Assembly: GCF_008831285.2 (NCBI RefSeq)
Contig: NC_045142.1
Span: 12,354,716 to 12,414,715, forward strand
Reading direction: 5' to 3'
Length of the DNA: 60,000 bases
Source of the DNA: Nymphaea colorata
Lineage: Eukaryota; Streptophyta; Magnoliopsida; Nymphaeales; Nymphaeaceae
Both the position numbers and the translations under genes were made by a program. Below the pieces are notes generated by a model that was not told where the DNA came from, did not search any database, and saw only the letters and a list, made by a program, of their open reading frames with translations. This document shows positions 1 through 10,175 of this stretch, piece by piece; within the stretch, counting starts at the first letter, position 1; each line of letters starts with the position of its first letter.

Positions 1-1
1 T

Positions 2-2615
2 GGTTGTCACTATTTTTTGACGCTTATTGATGATTACTCTAGATGTACGTTGCGAGACCGTAGTCAGGTTCCAGCAGTTGTGAAAAACTTTGTTGCCTTT
101 GTTGAGACTCAATTCCATACGACTGTTCAAGCTTTCCGTACGGATAATGCTAGGGAATGTCTCTCAATCCCTTGATGATTTCTTGAAAGGCAAGGGTATT
201 GTTCATGAAACCTCTTGTAGTTATACCCCTCCTCAAAATGGTATAGCTGAACGTAAAAATCGTCACCTTTTGAATGTTACCCGGGCCATTATGTTCCAAC
301 GCCATGTTCCGAAGCGGTATTGGGGTGATGCACTTCTCACTAGTGCACACCTCATTAACCGTATGCCTACTAGGGTGTTGGATGGTCAGTCTCCTTATTC
401 TACCCTGTGGCCCACTCAGAATCCGTGGCCTCTTACTCCTCGTGTCTTTGGGTGCAGTTGTTTTGTGCATAATCATAGCCCTACTCTCAAAAAGCTTGAT
501 CCCCGGTCTATTAAAGGAGTGTTCTTGGGGTACTCTTCCACTCAGAAGGGGTACAAATGTGTGGATCCCACTACTTCCAAAGTGTATGTTTCGAGGGATG
601 TCACATTTCATGAACATGAGTCGTATTTTCCGGTGAATCCTCTTCAGGGGGAGTGTATTGGGCACAAAGGGGAAGAGTATTCCTCTAATCAGCTGATTCA
701 GTTTATGGAGTTTTTGGACTACAAGGTTAGTCCCAGTGTGATTGACACGGTCACGGTCAGTAATGAGAAGGGCAGTTATATGGAAGGGGTCACGGTGGAT
801 GCTCAGCCCACTGTTGCCAGGGATCACTTGTTTGGCCAGGTTTATGTCAGAAAGGAGAAAGCTACAGTGGAAGATGTTGGTGATGATGATAGAACCAATC
901 CCAATCCCGTGATCTCCCTGGATGACCCAAGTCCATCGAATGGAGAGCTCCCCATTGCTTTGCGCAAAGGCACCAGGTCATGTACTTCTCACCCTATTCA
1001 GAGATTTGTTTCTTATGCTAAGCTCAGTACAAATTACAAATGTTTTATCACAACCTTATCCAAAGTTGTTATTCCCAGGTCGGTGGATGATGCTAAGGAT
1101 GATCCCAAGTGGTTACATGCTATGACGGAGGAGATGGGTGCGTTAGCCAAGAACAAAACATGGGAAGTGGTTGATATCCCTAAAGGGACACACTTAGTTG
1201 GCTCTAAGTGGGTGTACAACGTGAAGTATAAACCTGATGGCACTGTAGATCGATATAAAGCTCGTCTGGTTGCAAAGGGGTTCAGCCAGAAGTATGGGAT
1301 TGACTATCTTGAGACCTTTGCCCCTGTTGCAAAGTTGAAGACCGTGAGGGTTATTCTTGCTCTTGCTGTGCACAGGAAGTGGCGCATGGACCAGCTTGAT
1401 GTTAAAAATGCATTCTTGAACGGCCATCTGGAGGAAGAAGTCTATATGAGCATGCCTCCCGGGTATGTTCAAGAGGGAAAATGTTGTCACCTCAAGAAAG
1501 CTTTGTATGGCTTGAAGCAGTCGCCGAGAGCTTGGTTTGAGAGACTAAGGATCGTTATGAAGTCTACTGGGTACAAGCAAGGAAATGAAGATCATACCCT
1601 ATTCATAAAGCAGAGAGATGGTCTGGTGAGTCTTCTCCTTGTCTACGTTGATGATATGATTGTCACTGGCAGTGATGAGGAAGAAAACAGGAAGATGAAG
1701 GAGAGATTAGCTAAAGAATTCGACCTCAAGGATCTGGGTAAACTGAGATACTTTCTGGGGATAGAGATTGCTCGATCAGAGACAAGGCTGGTTATGAATC
1801 AAAGGAAGTACACTCTTGACTTACTAAAGGAGACAGGTAAACTTGGTTGTCGGCCCTATCTTACTCCTATGGAATCGGGGACTAAGATAAGTATCAAGAC
1901 AGGCACTATTCTGGATGAGGAAGGAAAAGGGCGATATCAGAGGCTAGTAGGTAAGCTTATCTATCTTACTCTTACTCGCCCTGATATCACGTATGCGGTA
2001 AATGTGCTAAGTCAATTTATGCATGCTCCCACGGATTGTCACTGGAAGAGTGCAGAAAGAGTGTTGGGATATCTAAAGAATGACCTAGGAAAAGGACTGC
2101 TGTATACTCGACAAGACAAACTTACTATTGAGGGCTACTCAGATGCAGATTGGGCAGGTTGCACTGACACAAGGAGGTCCACTACAGGGTATTGTATCTT
2201 CCTTGGAGGTAACCTAGTTTGGAGAAGCAAGAGGCAAGAAGTGTGTTCGAGGTCTAGTGTTGAGGCTGAGTACAGGGCTGTTGCAATGGGAGTTACAGAG
2301 ATGCTGTGGCTGAAGATCCTTTTGACTGATATTGGTGTGGAACTGGAAGATAAAATGAAGATGTACTGTGACAACAAGTCTGCGATTAATCTTGCCAATA
2401 ATCCAGTTCTACATGACAGGACCAAACATGTGGAGATTGACCGTCACTTTATCCGGGAACGCATTGACTCAAAGGAGCTGATTCTGCCATATATGAAGTC
2501 TGAAGATCAAGTTGCAGACGTCCTAACTAAAGGGCTTTGTACTTCTTCATTCGAAAAAAATGTTAGCAAGCTCGGCATGTTTGACATGTATGCCAAGCTT
2601 GAGGGGGAGTGTTAG
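2..2615 (+). pseudogene. copia pol: integrase (frameshifted), reverse transcriptase, RNase H
   Basis: From base 2 the integrase core reads in one frame (GCHYFLTLIDDYSR, then RTDNA near 140-155). The match then moves to the next frame near 155-170 and stays open to the TAG at 2613-2615, so a 1-2 base indel splits integrase just after the second catalytic Asp. In the downstream 841-residue frame, the integrase C-terminal part (TPPQNGIAERKNR) is followed by the RT from about residue 358 (WEVVDIPKGT), the RT active site YVDD at 519-522, RNase H with SDADWAGC from residue 684, and a C-terminus LEGEC. The RT and RNase H catalytic motifs look intact. The frame has no true start codon because it is the inside of a polyprotein. 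Indel position is good to about 10 bases. Confidence 0.9.
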
Positions 2616-2912
2616 AATATGTTGTTGTGGGAACCGGGTCCATATCTGGACCCGGTTCTATGGGGCGCGGGTACCGAGGCGAGCTCGGTACCCTAGGCGG
2701 CTTCTCCTCTCTCCCTCTATATATTGTCCTTATGTGTAAGTGTTGAATTATGTGGAATAACATTTTCTCTCTCCTAGGGTTGCGGTTGTGCACCTAGGTT
2801 AGAGCTTCTCCGTGGTTTTTCACCTCTCTTTGAGGTTTTCCATGTATATTGTGTGTTCCTTCTCTTTCTCTCCATCTTGGTGTGTGTTTCTACACTGCTA
2901 AATTCCCTGACA
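2610..2912 (+). repeat. 3' LTR of the copia element
   Basis: It starts TGTTAGAATATG directly after the polypurine tract and contains a TATA-like box, CT-rich leader sequence and T-rich 3' sequence. The right boundary is placed at CTGACA (2907-2912), an imperfect inverse of TGTTAG. The partner LTR is outside the window, so the length of about 303 bp is an estimate. An inverted GGGTACCGAG/CTCGGTACCC pair at about 2668-2693 lies inside it. Confidence 0.65.
2718..2724 (+). promoter_or_regulatory. TATA-like box in the copia LTR
   Basis: TATATAT about 108 bp into the LTR, just after a CT-rich stretch, is the usual place for the LTR promoter. In a 3' LTR it could start transcripts running rightward into flanking DNA. 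Confidence 0.45.
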
Positions 2913-2929
2913 TCGACCTATTTTATTTT

Positions 2930-4400
2930 TGCGTCGTGGCTGAGTTGTTTGCTGCCTATTGTTGGAGATTCTTCCTCCAGGCATCTAGTGACTCCCCTGC
3001 TTCTGCCTTGGCATCCACAGGAGGTGGAGGTGGTGGAGGTGGTGGATCTCCCATGCGCATTCATGGTAGAGGTCATGACCGAGGGGCTGTGCTCATGGGA
3101 GACTTCAGTGCACATATCATAGCACATAGGTTCATCTCGAGGATAGGTGTTGGGATAAGTAGAGTCCTTCATCCTCTTCTTCAGCTCCTCACAGCAAAGT
3201 AGCTCAGGTTGCATCTCCCATTGTAGTTGCATCTTCCACTAGAAAGCTTGCCAAGACTTCACCTGTGTCTACAGATTCCTTTATGTCTAATGTTAGTTGC
3301 ACAAAGTATGAGCAACTTCTAGCTTAGCAGTCTACATCTGCATCTACATCCACTGTAGTGACTAACATGACTTGTTCTGCAGGTATCATAACATGGAATA
3401 AAGGTAGTGTATGGATTAGTGACTCGGGAGCTTCTCGACACTTTTGTGGAGAATCCCATAGTTTTTCTACTTTGCAGCCTTCATTTTCTCAACATGTAAA
3501 ACTTGCTGATGGGAGACTGTCGCTCATCATGGGGCAAGGAGATGTTCACTTGTCCCCTACTTTACATACTTAGAGGGTTTTGCACACTTCGGAGTTTCCC
3601 AAAAATCTCTTATCTGTGAACTAAGTTACCAGAGAGTTGAATTAGAGAGTTATTTTTCCACCATAGATTCTTGAATTTTTCAAGGCTTAAAATTGGAAGA
3701 AGAATGGTGGAGGCCATGAAGAAGGGAAACTTTACCATCTTACTACACTAGTTGGACTAGCAGCTTCTTTTGTTGAGTCGAGTTTTAATTGATTGCAATG
3801 GCACCTCAGGTTTGGTGATCCTTCCCTTTACAAACTTCGTCAAGGGGCTCCACAGATTCCTTCTTCAACAACTTTCTTGCGTGAAGTCTTTAAGCCGCAG
3901 TTCAATTTCTTCAAGCCACAGTCCTTCTAGTCAAAGTCCTTTTCATCTTGTCCACGTTGACATATGGGAACCTAGTCAGGTTCCTAATCAATCTCAATCT
4001 CAGTATTATCTTGTCAAAGTTGATGATTATTCTAGAATGCCTTGGGGTTTTTTTGCTAAAAGAAAGGCTTCAAGTCTTTTTGTATCCTCAAATCCTTTAT
4101 GCTTCAAATGCAAAGTCAGTTTTATTCCACTATTAAATGTGTTCGCACTGATAATGCTCTAAAATTTAAATCTACCCAATTGTTACAATTCTATAAAGAT
4201 CATGGTATTTGTCCCCAATTCACTTGTGCCCATACCTCCAAGCATACTGGAGTTGCAGAACAAAAGGCATAGGCACCTCCTACATATTGTACGTTCTCTT
4301 ATGATGCAGACCAATATGTCATAATCCTTCTAAGAAGATGTCATCCTCACTGTTAGCTGAGATGATTAATCGAATGTCTTCTTCTATTGAGGATAAAATT
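2930..4400 (+). pseudogene. Second Ty1/copia relic: gag zinc knuckle, protease, integrase fragments
   Basis: A decayed copia coding region on the same strand. A Cys/His pattern resembling a gag zinc knuckle, ending in CWDK, lies near 3085-3155. The protease motif WISDSGASRHFCG spans about 3412-3447. The GAG-pre-integrase segment (WHLRFGDPSLYKLRQG) lies near 3790-3845, and the integrase N-half (FHLVHVDIWEPS, then VDDYSR) at about 3940-4035. A second catalytic Asp region (CVRTDNA) is near 4140 and TGVAEQKA near 4248. Several stops and frame changes separate these pieces, and RT and RNase H are absent. It differs in sequence from the element to its left, so it is a separate insertion or the target of that one. 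Confidence 0.8.
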
Positions 4401-4429
4401 TCTATTTAGTTACTTTAAAATAGTAGGGG

Positions 4430-5019
4430 CAACCTAGGTGCCTCAGACTATGCATCTGACCAACTGCCCAATATCAAATCCCACTTTTGACTACAAAGGT
4501 ATGTTTGCAGCATGGCCATAAATATCATTCTCGGGCTTTACTAGCCAGGTTTTCCTCAGCTACTTTTTGGCAAAGTCGCTCTCTTTTGGGAAAATCTCTA
4601 GAAACTCTCGACAATTTTTTAAAAAATAAAAAAAAAAGCCAAAGAAATTAGGTAAAAAATAAATAAATGAGAAACTAATAAGAAGACATAAAAATACTAA
4701 GGTAAACGTGAAAAATAATGTTATCAAGATGATAAAAATATCTTGTTCGACTTATTTCTTTATAAAAGCTGGGGCATTGTTATGATGATGAATGTGATAG
4801 GGCTTTACCCTTGAAAGACAACAGACAAGTTAAAAACTCAAAACAAGCCGAAACAAACAATAAAACAGAAATTGGAAAAAGAGAAAAAACAAAAAAGGCA
4901 TTGCATGCTCATCTCTTGGCAGAAACTGGGTAACAATCTATGTCACATAAGTATTGGTATGAGTATGGACCATTTTCAAAAAACTTGAGTATGGGGTATG
5001 GATGTATATATATATATAT

Positions 5020-5078
<59 letters not shown>

Positions 5079-5220
5079 ACAAAAATAAGAGTTCAAACAA
5101 CAAAACAACACATTCATGAATCAAAGTATGAAGAAGAGACCAACGAACAAAGTATGAAAGTAACAAACATACTAAAAATCCAAAAAAAAACAAAGAAGTC
5201 CTTAATTTTTGGATAGAAAT
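4430..5220. other. AT-rich spacer
   Basis: No gene recognised. It holds poly-A tracts (near 4619-4640) and the TA/GA microsatellite listed separately. The minus-strand reading frame here is a translation of the microsatellite. Confidence 0.6.
5005..5078. repeat. (TA)n-(GA)n compound microsatellite
   Basis: An almost pure TA run with one GA interruption near 5021, changing directly into nine GA repeats at 5061-5078. Confidence 0.95.
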
Positions 5221-5391
5221 GGACTTGGTCAACATTGACCAAGTCCAAAAAAAGACGGATACAGTCCTGGGTACATTAACCATACCCGAGACTGCTTTGA
5301 CTGTACCCAGGACGTACGTATGGGCATTCCGGTGCCCATACCGGTTTCGTACCCATAAGGTACCACGGTACTGCTCCATAACAGCAGTACC
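5221..5391. repeat. Cluster of four adjacent palindromes
   Basis: Four separate inverted repeats in 171 bp. First, a 12-bp perfect stem with a 2-base loop (5221-5246). Second, GTCCTGGGTAC at 5264-5274 against GTACCCAGGAC at 5303-5313. Third, TATGGGCA at 5319-5326 against TGCCCATA at 5333-5340. Fourth, GGTACTGCT at 5367-5375 against AGCAGTACC at 5383-5391. The GC content is higher than in the surrounding DNA. No coding function is seen; it may be a small foldback element. Confidence 0.8.
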
Positions 5392-5409
5392 CTGTGACAT
5401 AGGTAACAA

Positions 5410-5998
5410 TCAAAAATATATATATATGAGTGCCCTATATGTTCCCAACAATATTGCAGTCTCCTCTTTTCACATTGCAAATGAAAGATAGGGTTTAAAA
5501 TCCCTAAACAAATTTTAAGTTCCCTTTTTGCCAATAAAAAGGATGGCAGGTTCAAAGATGCCTGACTTAGCTTTCTTATGTAAGTTGCCCCTTCTTTTAA
5601 AAGAAAAAAAAAAAATCAAGTGCCATTTTTTCACTTTGAATAATTTCTTGTAATGATGACAATTCCCTCACTTCAATGTAAAAATAAAATACATGAAAAG
5701 AAACGCGAATAAATTCATTTTCACTTTTTTTTTTAAAAAAAATGTGTCTTGTTCACAATTTTTGTTTTTCTCATTTTTTTGTTAATATTGTGATATTTGT
5801 GGTGACAGTTTGCAGATAGACAATGAAGACCACTTATAAGTTCATTAAACTTCATTTTCAATTTACTAGATAAAAATAAAAAATTGCCCAGGGTCATGTG
5901 ACTTAGGAAGACCAACCTTCATATTTAAAGTCATTGTGTATGTAAGACCTAGCGTTATGGGCGTAAATTACCAACAGCGCCACTGATGTTTTAATCCC
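5410..5998. other. Spacer, no gene seen
   Basis: AT-rich DNA with homopolymer runs (near 5600 and 5725). The short reading frames lack codon structure or recognisable motifs. Confidence 0.5.
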
Positions 5999-6262
5999 TT
6001 GGATCACTTTTGTGGAAGCTTAAAATGAATCAAACCACAACCAAGCTTTTCTATGTGAGCTAGATAATAAGTTTGCTTTAAACGGGAAGAAAAATTTTGG
6101 CTTTAACAAGGGGTTGGTCACAGACTGGATTGGATTACTTTTATGGAAGCTTAAAATGAATCAAACCACAACCAAGCTTATTTATGTGAACCAGATAATA
6201 AGTTTGCTCTAAACGGGAAGGAAATTTTGGCTTTAACAAGGGGTTGGTCACAGACTGGATTA
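5999..6262. repeat. 131-bp tandem duplication
   Basis: Unit 1 starts at TTGGATCACTTTT (5999) and unit 2 at TTGGATTACTTTT (6130). The copies stay alignable to GGTCACAGACTGGATT at the end of each, with a few substitutions and one short indel (the offset falls from 131 to 130). Each unit contains AAGCTTAAAATGAATC. The frame opening at 6227 starts inside the second copy and is not considered coding. Confidence 0.9.
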
Positions 6263-6855
6263 CCAATGTCCATGCAAGCCATGATGATCCTTCACAACAA
6301 CATTCATAACAGGTTTCAACTAATATTGTGCATTCATATCCTTACCAAAATTGAACAACTCCATTCCAGTTTTATCAAGCCTAGAAGACTGCTCCAGAAG
6401 GTGGGCCGGAACTTGTCATCACTCCATTGCGAAGGGAAAATGACCCCATACATGACCACTAACTTCCATGCTAAATTAAAGCTTTATCATGATATGCATT
6501 ATCCTTTATATTTTAAATAAAAATATTCAAAAATGTGGATCTGAATTTGTTATCTTTGAATTGAGAAGGGAAAATGAACTCAATACATGACCATGACTTT
6601 TTCAGTAAAATAAACATTTACCATATTATCATCACTATGTATTATCCCCTTTTAATTTTAATTGAGACTATTCAAGTTTTGTGAAGCTTGAATGAGGCTG
6701 CACAAGTACAACTCATTTCATTTGCATACGATGAGTTTGAACTAGTGCCAAGCTTGACTAGTTTAATGAGTGATCATGCTGAAGAAAACTTAAACAAGTT
6801 GTTTTAAGCTAATCTCAGATAGCTTGGTTTGTTATTCACCCATAGCTATATCTCC
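6263..6855. other. Spacer with a diverged duplication
   Basis: No gene recognised. A segment starting GAAGGGAAAATGA at 6431 recurs, diverged, at 6565 and runs through a shared ATGACCA and TATTATCC, so this stretch also carries an old duplication of about 133 bp. Confidence 0.5.
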
Positions 6856-7253
6856 CATTGTCACAAATATCATTTCTTATAAAAAAAAATGACAAAACAG
6901 GGAAAAAGGGAAAAATCTGTCAAAATGAAGATATCATGGTTTCTTATGTTTTTTTGTGTTTTCAAACAAAAAAAGTTTTTTCAAATATATTTACCTTTTG
7001 TGTGATCTCTTTTAATATTTTATTAAACATTTTGAACTTTTACCAATGTTTTTTACAAAAATTAGCAGAAAGCTCAAATTCTCATAATTTACGTTTGGCA
7101 TTAAAAAATGAAAAAAATGGAAAAAGTGAAAAGAAGACGAGAAAACACAGTTTTTTCATGTTTAACATTTTTTTCAAAAAAACACGTTTTTTTATTTTTA
7201 AATGGCAATTTAGTTTGTCGTGTTTTTTTCAAAGAAAATGTGTTTTTTGTGAC
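6856..7253. mobile_element. MITE, GTCACAAA-end family, copy 1
   Basis: AT-rich stretch bounded by CATTGTCACAAA on the left (6856) and TTTTTTGTGAC on the right (to 7253), an inverted terminal pair. The same ends bound the better-preserved copy at 47818-48170. The interior has internal A/T-rich inverted blocks and no coding capacity of its own. No convincing target duplication remains. Confidence 0.5.
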
Positions 7254-7827
7254 CATGGGTCAAACGACAACCGGCACCACCCTGCAATGGGTCTTCGAGT
7301 GGAACAAAAGACTTCTCTGCTCTATTTCAGTAGTCTTATCTCTTAAGTTTGTATTTTATTTTGTTGTGTCACATATTCAACTCATGACCCACAGCACAGC
7401 TGATTCTATTTTTTTGTTTTATGCTTAACTCAGTACATGCTCTTATTTGACTGTTAGTTTTTCCACTTTCTCAGTTTTGTGTTTTGCTGCAATGACTGCT
7501 ATTTCTTGTTTAACATTTTTTTTCCATTTCTGTGTTCTGTCCTGTTTTTGTTGATTTCGTTAACTTGATTTGTGAAAGAATGAAAGTCTGCATGTTTATT
7601 TTTTTAGTTTTTACTTGTCTATGTTCTATCTTGTTTTTGTTGTTTTTTGCTTACTTGTTTAATGTTTGTACCTTGTAAGCATGTTAATGTTTAATATGTT
7701 ACATTCATATACACAATACATTATAACTTATAAGTATGTAATATATAATATTCATATATAATTTACCCATAAAGTGTATAAGAGTAGAGTGTACAAACTA
7801 TAGAGTATACTCTTAATTTTTTAAATT

Positions 7828-7868
<41 letters not shown>

Positions 7869-7875
7869 AAATTAA
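7254..7875. other. T-rich spacer with TA microsatellite
   Basis: No gene recognised. T-rich sequence resembling plant UTR or intron DNA is followed by a TA run at 7828-7861. Confidence 0.5.
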
Positions 7876-7973
7876 TAATAATAAATACTCTCACCGCACT
7901 GCCGCACCCAAATTTTTGGGGATGTGCCGCTCCGGCATCCACACCCACACCCCGCACCTATGTGACATAAGAG
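7876..7973. repeat. Dispersed GCAC-rich repeat, copy 1
   Basis: A roughly 100-bp block with AATACTCT, GCACC, AAATTTTT, GATGTGC, CCGGCA, CCCCGCAC and TGTGACATA in that order. The same order occurs at 48470-48551, directly in front of the RH16 gene, so this is a dispersed family. Confidence 0.75.
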
Positions 7974-8420
7974 TCTAAGCAGTCGAAAGAAAAAGTTAAC
8001 TCTAATTAAACCCATTGTAAACTTTTCAAATTAACAGTGACAACTAAACTATTTCTCAATGGAAAACTACAATAACCAAGTTATAACAACAAAAAAATTA
8101 AAATTTAAAATGCACAACAATGCATATATTAAATATTATGCTAACACAATAATAACCATAAGCTAGAGAGCAAATTTAATAAAGTTGAACAATTAAAGTT
8201 AAAATGTCATACAGATTGCTTTGTAAAGATTTAAAGCAAGCAAAATCTTCTATTTGTAAACACCAACTACTAAACCTCTAGTTTTAGTTTCCAACAAACG
8301 AAAGAATAAACTAAAGACTAACGTTACAATTAAAAAAAAAAAAAAAACCGGAAGATAAATCCTAAACATAATTTCAGCTTCTATGTTAACCTTCCTTTTG
8401 TCAACCTCTCTTCTATTAAA
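7974..8420. other. AT-rich spacer
   Basis: No gene recognised; A-rich on the plus strand, with a poly-A tract at about 8331-8346. Confidence 0.5.
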
Positions 8421-8428
8421 ATTCTAAT

Positions 8429-9228
8429 CAATGTTATCAAAGGCATAGCATATCACGTATCGGTCGGGCCAATCTATACACTGTATCGTAAAATTATTTT
8501 TTTTATTTTTTTTAATATTAAAAAATAGAAAAAAAATCATAAAATTCAACAAAATTCAAAAAAATCCGAAAAGAAAGCAAAAATCAGAAAAAAACAAGAA
8601 AAATGTATTTAAAGGAACATTCATGTATATGAAGTATGAACAACACATTCCAAAATAAGAATTCAGACATTCAAAATAACATAATAAGCAGCCGAAGAGA
8701 ATTCGATTACATCACAATTCATAAGTTCAAAAGTCAAAACATATAGTTATCATCTTTCAAAATTTAACAATAATCCTCGTCAATAGTCATCTGCATCATC
8801 ATCTTCATTTTCTTCATTAAGTGTTTCTATCCCCTCTGTTGGAAATGGAATGTTACCAACATTCCATTGCTCCCCAGCCTCTCCTTCTTCAATAATCTCT
8901 GCTGCTCCTTCAAGGTTCAGACTCCCCACGATGAGAAAGAAAGCTTCTTCATTGGCAAAGCTTGATGCAAATGGAGAAAATCTCTCCCTCCCATGTCTCT
9001 TGCAGTATTTAGAAACAAGAAAAGAGAGAGAGAGGAGAGTAGGTTTTAAAAGAACACGCAAAAAAGGGGCCATCGGGCCCCTTTTTAATTTTACTCTTGT
9101 ATCGTACAATAAGGGGGTCTATCGCACGTATCGTGTGATACGGTACGCATACGATACACATGTGTATCGCGTATCGAACGCGTATCGTATAGGTTTCTTC
9201 GGCGTATCATATAATACAGATAACATTG
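8429..9228 (-). mobile_element. hAT-type non-autonomous element, GTATCG family, copy A
   Basis: The element is 800 bp with 10-bp perfect terminal inverted repeats: CAATGTTATC at 8429-8438 and GATAACATTG at 9219-9228. It is flanked by the perfect 8-bp direct repeat ATTCTAAT (8421-8428 and 9229-9236). Eight-base target duplications and short terminal repeats are the hAT hallmark. Subterminal DNA is packed with GTATCG/CGATAC words. In reverse orientation it aligns with the element at 49864-50328, including a CTCTCTCC-rich middle and TTTACGATAC near one end. No transposase is seen. A 109-residue minus-strand frame (8780-9109) with an acidic C-terminus lies inside and is probably chance. Confidence 0.88.
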
Positions 9229-9236
9229 ATTCTAAT

Positions 9237-10175
9237 AACCAGGAAAAAGTACTAGAAAGAAAAAAAATACACAAGTACATATATCACACACACACACACA
9301 CATATTTTTATTAGTCAAAACCTCAAACAACATATAAATATTCAAAGTATAATAGTACATGCTCTTCAAGTCTCTGACTGAAACTAAACTACACAAGTCA
9401 CAAGTACATACATATATAGAATCATAGATAAATACTTCTCATGCAAATTACATGCAACATAAAAAAAAAAAAGAAGACAAAGAAATCTCAAAATCAGTAT
9501 AAAATCACAATAAGAAAAGAAACTACTTCAGATTGGAAAAGAAAAGGAAATAAAAAGGACGCCTCAGAGTCTCAGACAATACAAGAAGAAATAAGAGGAA
9601 CAAGAATGAGAAAAAAGGCTCATGAAGGAAGAAAAGCTTGATACCTAGGCAAGACTAGGCTCCCTCATTAACAACCTAAGCATTTTCAAATTGTAGTTAC
9701 CAACAAATAGCTAGCCTATAAGGACCAGCCAAGCTAAGGGGCCTAGGCATGTTTGTAACAACAGATCATGTGTACATCTTAGGCATATAATCAAATTCTC
9801 TCCTATTAAGTTCTTGTGTGTTATATCTCTTCTTCAGCTTCTTTGTGGGGTTGAATTCCCGTTGCAATTTCCTAAGTGATTATTCACCTCATAATTGGTT
9901 GATTAATCATTAAAGTCTTTTGGTGAGGCTTTAATTGTCATTGTGATATCAAAAGTGATTATTCACTCCACAAGTGGTTGATTAATCATTAAAATCATCT
10001 GGCTTGTGATTAGCATTGGAAGCTAATTTTATGCATACATCATGCTATAGAAAGCAGTGAAAATTCATCAGTACATTCAGACACTCATATGTCATATCAA
10101 AACCGACACTTGCAACTTTTCTTCACTGAAGGGAAATATTTACTGAGCTTGCCCAAGATATAAATGAGGACTTGC
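9237..10175. other. Spacer; possible E1 intron sequence
   Basis: No E1 exon or other gene is seen. It holds a CA run at about 9287-9303 and an 80-bp diverged tandem duplication (AAGTGATTATTCAC at 9873 and 9953, each followed by GGTTGATTAATCATTAAA). If the E1 gene is intact, this is the start of a very large intron on the minus strand. Confidence 0.5.

Larger units (their letters stand above)
1..2912 (+). mobile_element. Ty1/copia LTR retrotransposon, 3' part (left edge cut by window)
   Basis: The order integrase, reverse transcriptase, RNase H, polypurine tract, LTR is that of a Ty1/copia (Pseudoviridae-type) plant element. The left end is outside the window, so gag, protease and 5' LTR cannot be seen. 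The purine run GAGGGGGAG (2601-2609) directly precedes TGTTAG, the usual copia LTR start, and pol ends inside the first bases of the LTR, as is typical. The long open frame suggests a fairly young copy, although one frameshift breaks integrase. The right end, near 2912, is inferred from a CTGACA that nearly mirrors TGTTAG. Confidence 0.9.

Noticed and set aside
150-827. 225-codon minus-strand frame
   Set aside because: Antisense to the copia pol; no motif of its own.
6858-7428. Overlapping Phe/Lys-rich frames of 106-162 codons
   Set aside because: They lie in the A/T-homopolymer interior of a MITE; codon content is only Lys, Phe and Asn runs.
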